From: Alphaproteobacteria bacterium
GTDB lineage: Bacteria > Pseudomonadota > Alphaproteobacteria > DSM-16000 > Inquilinaceae
Length of the DNA: 39,531 nt
Assembly (NCBI GenBank): GCA_028281985.1
Contig: JANQIU010000310.1
Span: forward strand, 1-39,531
Direction of reading: 5' to 3'
Positions 18,588 through 28,473 of the stretch are shown here, in pieces. Each line of letters opens with the position of its first letter. The stretch's first letter is position 1. A model generated the notes under the pieces. The model saw nothing but the letters and a program-made list of their open reading frames with translations, was not told the DNA's origin and did no database searches. Both the position numbers and the translations under genes were made by a program.

Positions 18588-18758
18588 GAGGCGCGGATAA
18601 ACCCGGGCGCACCGTATGCGCGACAACGTGATCAGCAAGTCGACGGCTGATCGTCGCAGCCTCAGCCCCGTCGCGTCACCCCGCACTGGGAAAGGCGCGC
18701 GGGCGCTGGTGTGCCTTTGGTTCTGAAACCCGCCGGTGCGAAGCTCAGAGTGGGGACA

Positions 18759-19733
18759 TCAGGCCGATGCGCGGAAGTCCCCAACAGTGCTCCAGGTCGT
18801 GGACAGCGTCGCCGGGGCATCGGACAGCCGCTCAAGCCGCCATGCCTCAGGCTGGGCGAACAGGGCGTGCAGCAACCGGTTGGTCACCGCGTGACCGGCG
18901 CGACACCCCTCATACCGACCGACAATCGCATGGCCCGCCAGGTGCAGGTCACCCACGGCGTCGAGCATCTTGTGCCGGACGAACTCGTCCGGATACCGCA
19001 GCCCCTCGGGGTTCAGAACCGTGTCGCCGTCGACGACGATCGCGTTGTCCAGGGACGCGCCGCGCGCGAGCCCGGCTGCACGCAGGCGTTCGACATCCTG
19101 GACGAAACCGAAGGTCCGGGCGCGGGCCAGTTCCTCTGCGAAGCTGTCTTCCGTCAGCCGCAACACCCTGCTTTGCCGTCCGATGGCGGCACTCTCAAAA
19201 TCGATCTCGAACGCCAGATTGGTGGTGGCATCCGGCGACAGCATCGCCCAGGCCGGCCCGTCCTCGACCCGAACGGTATCCAGGACGCGAATCACGGATC
19301 GGCGTGCCGGCTGCCGTTCGATCCCGACGCAGTCGATCAGGAACACGAACGGCGCGCTGCTGCCGTCCATGACCGGCACCTCCGGCCCGTCGAGTTCAAT
19401 AACCGCATTGTCGACGCCGCATCCGCGCAGGGCCGCCATGAGGTGTTCGATGGTCCCGATGGTGACGCCGTGATCGTTGCCGATCACCGTGCACATGCGG
19501 GTGTCGACGACCCTGTCCCAGCGGGCCGGCACCAGTCCGGTCCCGGGAGCGACGTCGGTTCTCAAGAAGGTGATGCCCGTGTCGACCGCGGCGGGCCGCA
19601 GCGTCATCGAGACCTTGCGACCGCTATGCAGCCCGACCCCCTTGCAGGGGATCTGGGTCCGGAGGGTCCGCTGCGTAACTCCGCAGTCGGCGATCCCCTG
19701 GATAGAGAACGACGTCGAGTGATCCGGCGCCAA
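18759..19733 (-). CDS. lpxC: UDP-3-O-acyl-N-acetylglucosamine deacetylase LpxC
   Basis: 324 aa. Zinc enzyme for the committed step of lipid A synthesis. Visible: QRTLRTQIPCKGVGLHSG at the N-terminus, zinc ligand His in GTIEHLMAAL, EVPVMDGSSAPF, then HKMLDAVGD with the His and Asp zinc ligands, and the catalytic His in RAGHAVTNRLLHAL. The start is TTG at 19733: an in-frame stop lies 30 bp upstream and no ATG or GTG occurs before the conserved region. A G-rich run about 11 nt upstream may serve as ribosome site. The gene is downstream of ftsZ, the usual alphaproteobacterial position, with its own leader. Confidence 0.96.
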   Translation of the reverse strand: MAPDHSTSFSIQGIADCGVTQRTLRTQIPCKGVGLHSGRKVSMTLRPAAVDTGITFLRTDVAPGTGLVPARWDRVVDTRMCTVIGNDHGVTIGTIEHLMAALRGCGVDNAVIELDGPEVPVMDGSSAPFVFLIDCVGIERQPARRSVIRVLDTVRVEDGPAWAMLSPDATTNLAFEIDFESAAIGRQSRVLRLTEDSFAEELARARTFGFVQDVERLRAAGLARGASLDNAIVVDGDTVLNPEGLRYPDEFVRHKMLDAVGDLHLAGHAIVGRYEGCRAGHAVTNRLLHALFAQPEAWRLERLSDAPATLSTTWSTVGDFRASA

Positions 19734-19841
19734 TGCTTTCGAGCCCCCAACCCACGAATTCTATTCGATACCAGTCAAGTCATCGAAGCGCGTTGTGGGG
19801 CTTTTGTTTGCCCTAAGCCCATCTTTCACACGCTCTTAACA

Positions 19842-19868
19842 AAACTAGCTTTCTGCATCCCTGGTTAA
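19842..19868 (-). promoter_or_regulatory. possible lpxC promoter
   Basis: On the minus strand TTAACC (19868-19863) is followed after 13 nt by GCTAGTTT (19849-19842), a partial match to the TTGACG / GCTANAWC pair. It would give a leader of about 100 nt. Confidence 0.3.
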
Positions 19869-19982
19869 CAGCGGCCGTGCCAGCCCTCAAATCACTCTTT
19901 GTAAAAGTTTGTTACGCGGGTTTCAGGCCGCCAATCAACCGCCAAGCCCTGGCCGCCGGCACGCGCAAGGCCGGAGGAGGGC

Positions 19983-20021
19983 GGCGGTACGGACGTGAGA
20001 GGGACCGTCGTCCGTACCGCC
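19983..20021 (-). terminator. 13-bp perfect inverted repeat behind ftsZ
   Basis: GGCGGTACGGACG (19983-19995) and CGTCCGTACCGCC (20009-20021) form a 13-bp stem with a 13-nt loop, 67 bp after the ftsZ stop. There is no T tract on the minus side, so a classic intrinsic terminator is not seen. It most likely ends or processes the dcw transcript before lpxC. Confidence 0.5.
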
Positions 20022-20088
20022 GAGAGCAAGTATTGAGAACTAGAACACAGTACCGATAACAGACAACTCGTCCTTCTGCTCGTACCGG

Positions 20089-21801
20089 CTAGTTCGCCTG
20101 GCGACGCAGGAAAGCCGGGATCTCCAGCGCATCGTCCTCGTGCCGGGGCAGGGGCGTGCGGTGGCGGATGTCCAGCCGCGGCTGGGCCGGCTGGTGCTGT
20201 GGCCGGGCTTCCGCCGGCGCCTCCTCGACGGGCGGTTCCGTCACCGTCGGTTCCGGGGCGGCCTGCGGCTGGGCGGCGGCCGGCGCTTCGGCCGCCGGTG
20301 CCGGCGTCGGCTGCTGGCTGGCCGCCTCTTCGCCACCGACCAGACCCACCATCCGCTGGAACAGGCTGCTGGAGCGCCGCCGGCCGGCGTTGCTCAGATC
20401 CGCTTCGGCATACGGGTCGGCCTGGCGCGGCTGCGCAGGGCCGAGTCGGCTCGACTGCCGCGGCGGTTCGACCGGCTTGGGCGAAATGAACATGCCTTCA
20501 CGGAACTGGGCGCGCGGCGGTCCGGCCGATTCGGGCGCCGGTTCCGGTGCCGGCTGAGGTTCGGCTGCCGCCTCCACCGCGGGAACCGGCGCCGGTTCGG
20601 CAACCGGCGCCTTCACCGGCTCGGCCATGCGGGTCACCGGGGCTTCCCGCATCTCGACATCGCGGCGGACGGCGAAGGCGGTGTTCCCGGACGCGTAGGC
20701 CATCGGGCGGGCCGGCGCGGCGGTGGCTGTCGCCGGGATCGGTGCTGCCGGCATCGCCGGGGCTTCCTCGACCCGGCTGACGCCCGACTGAGACGACACC
20801 AGGCTCAGGCCCGACGACCGGGGCAGCTGGTCTTCCTCGACGTCGATACCGGTCGCGACCACAGATACCCGGACGGTTCCCTCCATCGCCTCGTCGAAGA
20901 TGGCGCCGAAGATGATGTTGGCGTTGGCATCCACCTGATCGCGGATGTGGTTCGCCGCTTCGTCGACTTCGTACAAGGTCAGGTCCAGGCCGCCGGTGAT
21001 GTTGATCAGCACGCCGCGCGCGCCCTTCATCGACACCTCGTCCAGGAGCGGGTTCGAAACGGCTGCTTCGGCCGCATGCACGGCGCGCTTGTCGCCGGCT
21101 GCTTCGCCGGTGCCCATCATCGCCTTGCCCATCTCGGCCATGACCGTGCGGATATCGGCGAAGTCCAGGTTGATCAGGCCCGGCATCACCATCAGGTCGG
21201 TGACCCCGCGGACACCGGAATGCAGCACGTCGTCGGCCATCTTGAAGGCGTCCGCGAAGGTCGTCTTCTCGTTGGCGATGCGGAACAGGTTCTGGTTGGG
21301 GATGACAATCAGCGTGTCGACATACTGCTGCAGTTCCAAGAGCCCCTTCTCGGCGATCTGCATGCGATGCGCGCCTTCGAAGTGGAACGGCTTGGTGACC
21401 ACGCCGACCGTCAGGATACCCTGGTCGCGGGCCGCCCGGGCGATGACCGGGGCCGCACCCGTCCCTGTGCCACCGCCCATGCCGGCGGTGATGAACACCA
21501 TGTGGCTGCCTTCCAGGTAATGGACGATCTCCTCCATCGCCTCTTCGGCGGCCGCCCGGCCGACATCCGGACGCGACCCGGCGCCCAGGCCCTGGGTGAT
21601 GCCGACGCCGAGCTGCAGCCGCCGGTCGCACAGGCAACCGCTCAGCGACTGGGCGTCGGTGTTGGCCACCAGGAATTCCACGCCTTCCAGGCTGGCCTTG
21701 ATCATGTTGTTGACGGCATTGCCGCCGGCGCCGCCCACACCGACCACAGTGATCCGTGGCTTCAGCTGCAGGTCTTCACTTGGAATGCTTACGTTAATCA
21801 T
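20089..21801 (-). CDS. ftsZ: cell division GTPase FtsZ
   Basis: 570 aa. Tubulin-like GTPase that forms the Z ring. The globular domain (about 1-320) has [14 protein letters not shown] (21-34), the tubulin signature GGGTGTG (109-115), NTDAQSL and the T7 region [11 protein letters not shown]. Next comes a long linker of about 230 residues rich in Pro, Ala and Glu, and the C-terminal peptide [12 protein letters not shown] that binds FtsA and other partners. The linker is long, as in many alphaproteobacteria. Two cysteines (56 and 58, SGCLCDRR) lie where most FtsZ have none. It follows ftsA by 121 bp. Confidence 0.98.
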   Translation of the reverse strand: MINVSIPSEDLQLKPRITVVGVGGAGGNAVNNMIKASLEGVEFLVANTDAQSLSGCLCDRRLQLGVGITQGLGAGSRPDVGRAAAEEAMEEIVHYLEGSHMVFITAGMGGGTGTGAAPVIARAARDQGILTVGVVTKPFHFEGAHRMQIAEKGLLELQQYVDTLIVIPNQNLFRIANEKTTFADAFKMADDVLHSGVRGVTDLMVMPGLINLDFADIRTVMAEMGKAMMGTGEAAGDKRAVHAAEAAVSNPLLDEVSMKGARGVLINITGGLDLTLYEVDEAANHIRDQVDANANIIFGAIFDEAMEGTVRVSVVATGIDVEEDQLPRSSGLSLVSSQSGVSRVEEAPAMPAAPIPATATAAPARPMAYASGNTAFAVRRDVEMREAPVTRMAEPVKAPVAEPAPVPAVEAAAEPQPAPEPAPESAGPPRAQFREGMFISPKPVEPPRQSSRLGPAQPRQADPYAEADLSNAGRRRSSSLFQRMVGLVGGEEAASQQPTPAPAAEAPAAAQPQAAPEPTVTEPPVEEAPAEARPQHQPAQPRLDIRHRTPLPRHEDDALEIPAFLRRQAN

Positions 21802-21922
21802 CTTGCTCTCGCTCCCTCTCGCTCGCTCGCCGTAATGGCTGCCCGACCCCGCCGCTGTGCGGTCCCAGGGGCCCCCTCGTGCCGCCGCGATCCTCCGCGG
21901 CAGCGGATCTCGTCCGTGTTGG

Positions 21923-23194
21923 TCATGTGCCCAGGCTCTCCTTCAGCCAGCCGCCGACACGGCTCCACCAACCGCCGGCCGCGTCGTCGCCCGATCCCAG
22001 CTGGGTCAGGTCGGTGCGGTGCCGGATGGCGTAGGTCAGCAGGCCGGCGACCCCGGAAAAGGCTGGGCCACAGGTCGCTTCGGCCATGCCCTGCAGCGGC
22101 ATCGGCCGGCCCATGCGCACCTGCTTGTCGAGGATCTGCTGGGCCATCTCGCGGATGCCCTGGATCTGGCTGGCGCCACCGGTCAGGACGACGCGGCGGC
22201 CGGCGATGCCGGACACGCCGGCATCGTGCAGCCGGCCGCGCACCATCTCGAAGATCTCCTCCAGGCGCGGCTGGATGATCCCGGTCAGCAGGCTTTTGGG
22301 CACATGATTGGCCCGTGCCGGCTCGTCCTCGCCGATCTGCGGAACGTCGATGATTTCCCGCTCGTCGGCGATGTTGGCGACGGCCGCGCCAAACAGAGTC
22401 TTGATCCGTTCGGCATGGCTGATCGGCGTCGTCAGCCCGCGGGCGATGTCGCTGGTCACGTGCGAGCCGCCGACCGGCAGGCAGTCGGAAAACACCATGT
22501 TGCCGTCGAAGAAGACGGAGATCCCCGTGGTGCCGCCGCCCATGTCCAGGACGGTGCAGCCCAGCTCCCGCTCGTCGTCAACGAGGCAGGCCAGCCCGGA
22601 GGCGTAGGGGCCGAGCACGAAGGCGTCGACCTCCAGATGGCACCGGCCGATGCAGCTTGCGAGATTGCGGATCGCACCCGACGCCGCCGTCACCACATGC
22701 AGCTCGACCCCCAACCGTTCGCCGACCATGCCGCGCGGATCGCGCACGCCGCGGTGGCCGTCCAGGCTGTAGGACACGGGGATGGCGTGCAGGACCTCGC
22801 AGTCCGGCGGGATCTCGGCCTGATGATGGGCGCGCAGGGCGCGTCGCAGATCCGCGTCGCCGACCTCGTGTCCGGCGATCGACAGCTCAACGCCGATGGT
22901 CTGGGATGCCGGATAGCCGCCGGAGATGCAGGCGATCACCGATCGCACCCGCGCATCGGCCATCTGCTCGGCGGAGTTGACCGCATGGGCGACGGCGCGG
23001 GACGCCGACTCCATGTCGACCACGCCGCCCGAGCGGATGCCGTGCGAGGCCTGGTGCCCGATACCAACGATTTCCGGGCGCCCGTCGTCGGACAGCCGGG
23101 CAATGAAGCAGACGACCTTGGTGGAGCCGACATCAAGCGCCGCCACCACCTCGCCGCGGTTCCATCCCCGGTATCTGCGACCGTTGAATCCCAT
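21923..23194 (-). CDS. ftsA: cell division protein FtsA
   Basis: 423 aa actin-like ATPase that tethers FtsZ to the membrane. Phosphate 1 motif [16 protein letters not shown] near residue 20, the FtsA-specific 1C subdomain (about 90-170), phosphate 2 motif [16 protein letters not shown] near 215, and the adenosine motif [16 protein letters not shown] near 345. The C-terminus [14 protein letters not shown] is an amphipathic membrane-targeting helix. It lies between ftsQ (43 bp upstream) and ftsZ. Confidence 0.97.
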   Translation of the reverse strand: MGFNGRRYRGWNRGEVVAALDVGSTKVVCFIARLSDDGRPEIVGIGHQASHGIRSGGVVDMESASRAVAHAVNSAEQMADARVRSVIACISGGYPASQTIGVELSIAGHEVGDADLRRALRAHHQAEIPPDCEVLHAIPVSYSLDGHRGVRDPRGMVGERLGVELHVVTAASGAIRNLASCIGRCHLEVDAFVLGPYASGLACLVDDERELGCTVLDMGGGTTGISVFFDGNMVFSDCLPVGGSHVTSDIARGLTTPISHAERIKTLFGAAVANIADEREIIDVPQIGEDEPARANHVPKSLLTGIIQPRLEEIFEMVRGRLHDAGVSGIAGRRVVLTGGASQIQGIREMAQQILDKQVRMGRPMPLQGMAEATCGPAFSGVAGLLTYAIRHRTDLTQLGSGDDAAGGWWSRVGGWLKESLGT

Positions 23195-23237
23195 TACCGC
23201 GCGTCCCTTCGGGATACTTCTTGTTGCATCAGGCCGA

Positions 23238-24053
23238 TCACGTGCTTTCCTCCGGCAACTGCCAGCGTTCGTGCGCCAGCGGCGACACGCGGATGAAGGC
23301 CCGGTCGGGCAAGCGCATGTCGATCACCACCACATCGCGGTCCAGGACGGCTGCCTCGTCGTGCAACCGCTCCAGCTTGGTCAGGGCTGACGCGACGCCG
23401 TCTTCGGGAAGCTGAACCGTGACGCCGTTGGCCAGGCGCAGATCCCAGCGCCGTTCGCCGACCCGGACGGCGGCATGGACCCGGCCCGCCAGGGCTTGGG
23501 TTTCCGCGACCTGGGCCAGGAAACTGGTCGCATGGCTGGGCGCATCGGCGCCAACCACCAGCGGCAGATGGTCGAAGGCCTCCAGCCCGTCCTCGGCCAG
23601 CACGACGCCGTCCGCATCGATCAGGCGCAGGCGGTGGTCCAACTGCCAGATCGCCATCGGCCGCCGTTCGCCCACCTCCACCAGGAGCGTGTCGGGCAGG
23701 CGTCGGGCGATCTGCGCCCGGGACACCCAGGGCAGTTCCTCCAGCGCCAGCCGGGCCTCCTCCAGGTCGACCGACAGGATCGGATCGCCCCGGCTGACCG
23801 CAATCGCGGCCAGAAGGTCGTCCGGCGCGGTTCGGTTGCGCCCGTCGACGAGGACCTCCTCGACACGCAGGCCCAGCCTGACGGTCAGGGCAACGGCCCC
23901 GTCGCCGACAGCCTGTGCGGCCGACTGGATACGGCCGCTGCTCCAGGCCCAGGTGCCCGTACCCAGCACGGCAAGGGCGAGCAGGGCGATGCCGGCGATC
24001 CGAGCCCGCCGGGTGATCAGCCGGGGGCGGCGCAGTTCCTGGGCGCGCTTCAT
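23238..24053 (-). CDS. ftsQ: cell division protein FtsQ
   Basis: 271 aa from ATG 24053 (MKRAQELRR), which overlaps the ddl stop as ATGA; ATG 24062 would add three residues, and the ORF track start at 24275 is an artefact that reads through ddl. Basic cytoplasmic tail, one transmembrane helix (about 17-38, IAGIALLALAVLGTGTWAW), then the POTRA domain (VEEVLVDGRNRTAPDDLLAAI ... LPWVSRAQIARRLPDTL) and the FtsQ beta domain. It links the cytoplasmic ring to the periplasmic septal machinery. Length is normal. Confidence 0.95.
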   Translation of the reverse strand: MKRAQELRRPRLITRRARIAGIALLALAVLGTGTWAWSSGRIQSAAQAVGDGAVALTVRLGLRVEEVLVDGRNRTAPDDLLAAIAVSRGDPILSVDLEEARLALEELPWVSRAQIARRLPDTLLVEVGERRPMAIWQLDHRLRLIDADGVVLAEDGLEAFDHLPLVVGADAPSHATSFLAQVAETQALAGRVHAAVRVGERRWDLRLANGVTVQLPEDGVASALTKLERLHDEAAVLDRDVVVIDMRLPDRAFIRVSPLAHERWQLPEEST

Positions 24054-24967
24054 GCGTGGCATTGCGCCGTCTCCACAAGCCAGGTGCACATGTCTTCGAA
24101 GCCGATCCCAAGCGTCTGCGCCTGTTCGGGGATCAGCGAGATCGGGGTGAAGCCGGGCTGGGTGTTGATCTCCAGGAAGTACAGGCCGTCGACCCCCGGT
24201 TGGCTGTCGTCCCAGCGGAAGTCGCTGCGGCTGATGCCGGTGCAGCCCAGCGCCCGGTGCGCCGCCAATGCCCACTCCATGGCCGTCTGAAACAGCGGGT
24301 CGGGTACCCTGGCCGGCAACACATGCTCGGCATGCCCGGCGGTGTACTTCGCCTCGTAGTCGAAGAAGCCGTGGGAATGCAGGATCTCCGTCACCGACAG
24401 GGCACGATCGCCCATCACGCCCACGGTCAATTCCCGTCCCGGGATAAAGGGTTCGACCAACACCGGGCCATAGGCCCAGTCGGCCAGATTGAGCGCGGGC
24501 GCGTTGGCCCCCTGATGGACAATGTGGACCCCGACCGACGAACCTTCGCAGGCCGGCTTGACCACATAGGGCGGGTCCAGCAGGTGCCCGGCGACGACTT
24601 CCTGCGCGTCGGCGACGCGACCGTCGACGACCTGCACGCCGGCTGCCGCCACCAGGCGCTTGGCCAACGGCTTATCCATGGCGACCGCGGAGGCAGTCGG
24701 CCCCGAATGGGTGTAGGGGAGGCCGAGCACCTCCAGCACCGACTGGATCACGCCGTCCTCGCCACCGCGCCCGTGCAGGGCGTTGAAGGCGACGTGCGGC
24801 AGCGGCTCGAGGGCCGCCAGCAGGGCCGGAAGGTCGCGGTGGACATCGATTTCGATGACGTCGTAGCCACGCCGGGACAGGGCTTCGGCGGCAGCCCGGC
24901 CGGAGACCAGGCTGACCTCGCGTTCGGCGGACCAGCCGCCCATCAGGATGGCGACCCGCTTAGCCAT
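24050..24967 (-). CDS. ddl: D-alanine--D-alanine ligase
   Basis: 305 aa ATP-grasp enzyme joining two D-Ala for the pentapeptide stem. N-terminal VAILMGGWSAEREVSLVSG, FNALHGRGGEDG, the ATP-grasp entry MDKPLAKRLVAAAGV, PACEGSSVGVHIV, and the Mg-binding end FLEINTQPGFTPISLIPEQA. ATG 24967 overlaps the murB TAA by 8 bp. DdlB type, as expected inside a dcw cluster. Its stop overlaps the ftsQ start (ATGA), so the two are probably translationally coupled. Confidence 0.97.
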   Translation of the reverse strand: MAKRVAILMGGWSAEREVSLVSGRAAAEALSRRGYDVIEIDVHRDLPALLAALEPLPHVAFNALHGRGGEDGVIQSVLEVLGLPYTHSGPTASAVAMDKPLAKRLVAAAGVQVVDGRVADAQEVVAGHLLDPPYVVKPACEGSSVGVHIVHQGANAPALNLADWAYGPVLVEPFIPGRELTVGVMGDRALSVTEILHSHGFFDYEAKYTAGHAEHVLPARVPDPLFQTAMEWALAAHRALGCTGISRSDFRWDDSQPGVDGLYFLEINTQPGFTPISLIPEQAQTLGIGFEDMCTWLVETAQCHA

Positions 24968-25913
24968 GGGCCGGCACCCCTTCGGCAGGGACGCCGATGC
25001 GGCGGATTTCCCAGCGCAGCTCGACGCCGAACCGGTCTTTCACCCGGCGGCGCACCTCCTCGCCCAGCGCCTCCAGATCGGCCGCGGTGGCGCTGCCGGT
25101 GTTCAGCAGGAAGTTGCAGTGCATCGGCGACACCTGCGCGCCGCCCAGGACCAGGCCGCGGCAGCCGGCCCCGTCGATCAGCTGCCACGCCTTGCCGCCT
25201 TCGGGGTTGGCGAAGGTCGACCCGCCGGTGCGGCTGCGGATCGGCTGCGTTTCGCTGCGCTGAGTCGAAATCTCGGCCATGCGCATCGCGATCCGTTCCG
25301 GGTCGCCGGGCTCGCCCACCAGTACCGCGCCGGTGAGTATCCAGTCCTGGGGCAAGCCGGAGTGCCGATAGCCGAAGCCGCAGGCATCGCCGGTCAGGGT
25401 GCGAACCTGGCCCTGGCGGTCGACGGTATCGACGGTCCACACCACGTCCTTGAACTCCCGGCCGTAGGCGCCGGCATTCATACGCAGGCCGCCGCCGATG
25501 GATCCCGGAATGCCGACCAGGAACTCCAGACCGGCGATCCCGGCTTCGCCCGCCACCCGGGCGACATGCACGTCCAGCGCCGCACTGCCGGTCGTCACCG
25601 TCGGCTCGTCTCCGGCCCGATCGACCTCGATCCCGGCAAAGCCGCGCCCAAGGCGGATCACGACACCGGGGACACCACCGTCGCGAACCAGCAGGTTCGA
25701 GGCGACGCCGATGACGGTGACCGGCACGTCGGACGGACAGTCGGCCAGGAACCCGGCCAGGTCGTCCCGGTCGACGGGCCGGAACAGGACCTCCGCCGGA
25801 CCGCCCACACGGAACCAAGTGACCGGCGCCAGCGGCGCGTTGGCCGTGATCCTGCCGCGCACCGGTGGCAGGCGGTCCAGCAGCCCGGCGGCGAATGCTT
25901 GCCGTTCGGTCAT
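24960..25913 (-). CDS. murB: UDP-N-acetylenolpyruvoylglucosamine reductase MurB
   Basis: 317 aa from ATG 25913 ([12 protein letters not shown]), which overlaps the murC TGA as ATGA; the ORF track start at 25982 lies inside murC. FAD enzyme reducing enolpyruvyl-UDP-GlcNAc to UDP-MurNAc with NADPH. FAD-binding parts: [29 protein letters not shown] and [18 protein letters not shown]. The catalytic Ser is in GGSTFANP and the catalytic Glu in the final EIRRIG; the Arg is in GYRHSGL. This YR pattern and the length fit the short type II enzymes. Confidence 0.96.
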   Translation of the reverse strand: MTERQAFAAGLLDRLPPVRGRITANAPLAPVTWFRVGGPAEVLFRPVDRDDLAGFLADCPSDVPVTVIGVASNLLVRDGGVPGVVIRLGRGFAGIEVDRAGDEPTVTTGSAALDVHVARVAGEAGIAGLEFLVGIPGSIGGGLRMNAGAYGREFKDVVWTVDTVDRQGQVRTLTGDACGFGYRHSGLPQDWILTGAVLVGEPGDPERIAMRMAEISTQRSETQPIRSRTGGSTFANPEGGKAWQLIDGAGCRGLVLGGAQVSPMHCNFLLNTGSATAADLEALGEEVRRRVKDRFGVELRWEIRRIGVPAEGVPAHG

Positions 25914-27352
25914 GGGGACACCGCCTTCCCGGCACTGCCGGTGAACAGCGCCTTCAGCTCTCCGGGAAGGGCATTGGCCCATTGGGTGATGTTGCCGGCT
26001 CCCAGACAGACGATGTAGTCGCCAGGGCTGACCAGATCGCCGACGACTTCGGCCAGTTGGTCGGGTGCCGGCAGCGGGATCGCCATGCGATGTCCGCGGG
26101 TGCGCAGGCCGTCGACCAGGGCATCCCGGTCGATGCCTGGGATCGGGGCCTCACCGGCCGTGTAGACATCCGCGACCACGACGGCGTCGGCATCGTTGAA
26201 GCAGCCGCAGAAGTCTTCGAACAGGCTGGCCAGCCGGCTGTAGCGGTGCGGCTGCACGACGGCGACGACCCGGTGGTTGCCGCCGGTCGCGGTCCGCGCG
26301 GCGCGCAGGACGGCCGCGATCTCCACCGGATGGTGGCCGTAGTCGTCGATGACGGTGATGCCGTTGACGGTGCCCGTCTTGGTGAAGCGCCGCTTGACGC
26401 CCCCGAACCCGGCCAGCGTCCCGGCAATGTCATCGGCCGGCAGCCCCATCTCCAAGGCGACGGCGATGCCGGCCAGGGCGTTCTCCACATTGTGTTCGCC
26501 CAGCATCGGCAGATGCAGGCCGGTCAGCATCCGCTCGGCGCCGCCGTGCCGCTCGATAATCCGGACGTCGAAGCGCGCGCCATCATGGGCGATCGCCACG
26601 TTCTGGGCGCGCACGTCGGCCTGGGGGCTGAACCCGTAGGTGACGATGCGCCGGTCGAGGACCCTGGGGATCAGGGCCTGGACTTCGGGGTGATCGATGC
26701 ACATCACCGCGAAGCCGTAGAACGGCACATTGGTGACGAACTGCTCGAATGCCGCCCGGACCCCGTCGAAATCGCCGTAGAAGTCCAGGTGCTCGGGATC
26801 GATGTTGGTGACGACGGCAATGGTCGCCGGCAGCCGGGTGAAGGTGCCGTCGCTCTCGTCGGCCTCCACCACCATCCAGTCGCTGCCGCCCAATCGCGCA
26901 TTGGTGCCGTAGGCGTTGATGATCCCGCCGTTGATCACCGTCGGGTCCAGTCCGGCGCCCTCCAGCAGGCTGGCGACCAGCGAGGTCGTGGTGGTCTTGC
27001 CGTGGGTTCCGCCCACCGCGATCGACCATTTCAGCCGCATCAGTTCGCCCAGCATCTCAGCCCGGCGGACGACGGGAATGAACTGCGCCCGGGCGGCGGC
27101 GACTTCGGGGTTGTCGGACTTCACCGCGGAGGAGACGACGACGGCGGCGGCGCCGTCGACATTCTCCGGCGCATGGCCGATGACGATCTCGATCCCACGG
27201 GCACGCAACCGGCGGACATTGGCGCTTTCCGACAAATCGCTGCCGCGGACCGTGTAGCCCAGATTGTGCAGGATCTCCGCGATCCCGCTCATGCCGATCC
27301 CGCCGATGCCGACGAAGTGGATGGTGCCGATGTCCTGGGGCATCTCGCGCAT
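25910..27352 (-). CDS. murC: UDP-N-acetylmuramate--L-alanine ligase MurC
   Basis: 480 aa from ATG 27352 ([20 protein letters not shown]), which shares one base with the murG stop (TGATG) and has AGGAGG seven to eight nt upstream; the ORF track start at 27739 is inside murG. It adds L-Ala to UDP-MurNAc using ATP. The N-terminal Rossmann domain has [12 protein letters not shown], the ATPase loop is [16 protein letters not shown], then [13 protein letters not shown] and [16 protein letters not shown] in the C-terminal domain. Standard length. It is the first ligase of the pentapeptide series. Confidence 0.97.
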   Translation of the reverse strand: MREMPQDIGTIHFVGIGGIGMSGIAEILHNLGYTVRGSDLSESANVRRLRARGIEIVIGHAPENVDGAAAVVVSSAVKSDNPEVAAARAQFIPVVRRAEMLGELMRLKWSIAVGGTHGKTTTTSLVASLLEGAGLDPTVINGGIINAYGTNARLGGSDWMVVEADESDGTFTRLPATIAVVTNIDPEHLDFYGDFDGVRAAFEQFVTNVPFYGFAVMCIDHPEVQALIPRVLDRRIVTYGFSPQADVRAQNVAIAHDGARFDVRIIERHGGAERMLTGLHLPMLGEHNVENALAGIAVALEMGLPADDIAGTLAGFGGVKRRFTKTGTVNGITVIDDYGHHPVEIAAVLRAARTATGGNHRVVAVVQPHRYSRLASLFEDFCGCFNDADAVVVADVYTAGEAPIPGIDRDALVDGLRTRGHRMAIPLPAPDQLAEVVGDLVSPGDYIVCLGAGNITQWANALPGELKALFTGSAGKAVSP

Positions 27353-28473
27353 CACGCGGCCTCCTGCGCCGGCGCCAAGCGGCTGCTCGCCAGATCGAGG
27401 ACCATCCGGGCCAGCCGGTCTGCCGCGTCCGGATGGGCCATCCCATGAGCGGCGGCGGCGGCCCGGGCCAGGCCGGCGGGGTCGGCTAGCAGGTCGGTCA
27501 GGTCCGCCGCCAGCCGGTTCGGCGTGAAGGCCGGCTGTGGGATCGCCCGGGCGCCGCCGGCCGACACCAGCGCCTGGGCGTTGGCGGTCTGGTGGTCGTC
27601 GGTGGCGAACGGGTAGGGCACCAGGATCGCCGGTCTGCCGATGACGGTCAGTTCCGACATCGTCGATGCCCCGGCGCGACAGATCGCCAGATGCGCGCTG
27701 GCAAGCCGTTGCGGGATGTCGTCGAAGAAGCTCGCGCACTCGGCATCGATGCCCAGTTCAGCGTAGCGGGTCCTGACACCGTCCAGGTCCTCCGGCCGGC
27801 ACTGCTGGGTCACCGACAGTCGGCGGCGCAGGTCTTCGGACAGCGCCTCCAGGGCCGCCGGTACGACCTCCGACAGGATGCGGGCGCCCTGGCTGCCGCC
27901 AACGACGACCAGCCGCAGTCGATCACCGGCGGACGGAACTGGATAGGGCGTGCTGGCGGCGGCCAGAACTGCGGGGCGAACCGGGTTGCCGGTCTGGACG
28001 GCCCGGTCCGTCCGGTCCGCCGGTAACCGCGCCACCTGCGGAAACGAGGTGGCGATCCGGTCCACCCGGCCGGCAAGCCGCCGGTTGACCCGGCCCAGCA
28101 CCGCGTTCTGCTCGTGCACCGCCGTCGGCAATCTGTAGGCGCACGCCGCCATCATCGTCGACGCCGTGGCATAGCCGCCGAAGCCGACCACCGCACCCGG
28201 CGCGATCCGCCGCAGCAGTCGCTTCGCCTGCCGGTAGCCGCGGGCCAGCGCGGCCAGGGTGCGCAGCTTGCCGATGGGGCCGCGGCCGATCTGCGCCGCC
28301 GCAATTCGGTCCACGGCGACCTCCGGCAGCGCGCTGCCGAAGGCGCCGCCGCGGTCGTCGGTAATCAGCCGGACCTGGCAGCCTTCCGCCAGCAGCGCCC
28401 GGGCCAGCGCTTCGGCCGGGAACATGTGGCCGCCGGTGCCGCCGGCCGACAGGACGATGGTGGGCGCGGTCAT
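27352..28473 (-). CDS. murG: MurG glycosyltransferase (lipid II synthesis)
   Basis: 373 aa from ATG 28473 ([16 protein letters not shown]), which overlaps the ftsW stop as ATGA; the ORF track start at 29550 reads through ftsW. It moves GlcNAc from UDP-GlcNAc onto lipid I at the inner face of the membrane. GT-B fold with the G-loop [32 protein letters not shown], the second G-loop [16 protein letters not shown], and the donor-binding [11 protein letters not shown] and [14 protein letters not shown]. All key segments are present. Confidence 0.97.
   Translation of the reverse strand: MTAPTIVLSAGGTGGHMFPAEALARALLAEGCQVRLITDDRGGAFGSALPEVAVDRIAAAQIGRGPIGKLRTLAALARGYRQAKRLLRRIAPGAVVGFGGYATASTMMAACAYRLPTAVHEQNAVLGRVNRRLAGRVDRIATSFPQVARLPADRTDRAVQTGNPVRPAVLAAASTPYPVPSAGDRLRLVVVGGSQGARILSEVVPAALEALSEDLRRRLSVTQQCRPEDLDGVRTRYAELGIDAECASFFDDIPQRLASAHLAICRAGASTMSELTVIGRPAILVPYPFATDDHQTANAQALVSAGGARAIPQPAFTPNRLAADLTDLLADPAGLARAAAAAHGMAHPDAADRLARMVLDLASSRLAPAQEAA

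Larger units (their letters stand above)
19734..20088. other. ftsZ-lpxC intergenic region
   Basis: 355 bp with no convincing ORF. It holds the 13-bp inverted repeat behind ftsZ (19983-20021) and an A+T-richer stretch (about 19740-19920) that should contain the lpxC promoter. The 60-codon plus-strand ORF at 19877 reads into the repeat and is not credible. Confidence 0.5.

Noticed and set aside
19877-20059. 60-aa plus-strand ORF in the ftsZ-lpxC spacer
   Set aside because: Reads through the 13-bp inverted repeat, is Arg-rich at its end and lacks a ribosome site.
20140-22278. 712-aa plus-strand ORF opposite ftsZ and ftsA
   Set aside because: Antisense shadow across two proven genes, with low-complexity Arg/Gly/His composition and no domain.
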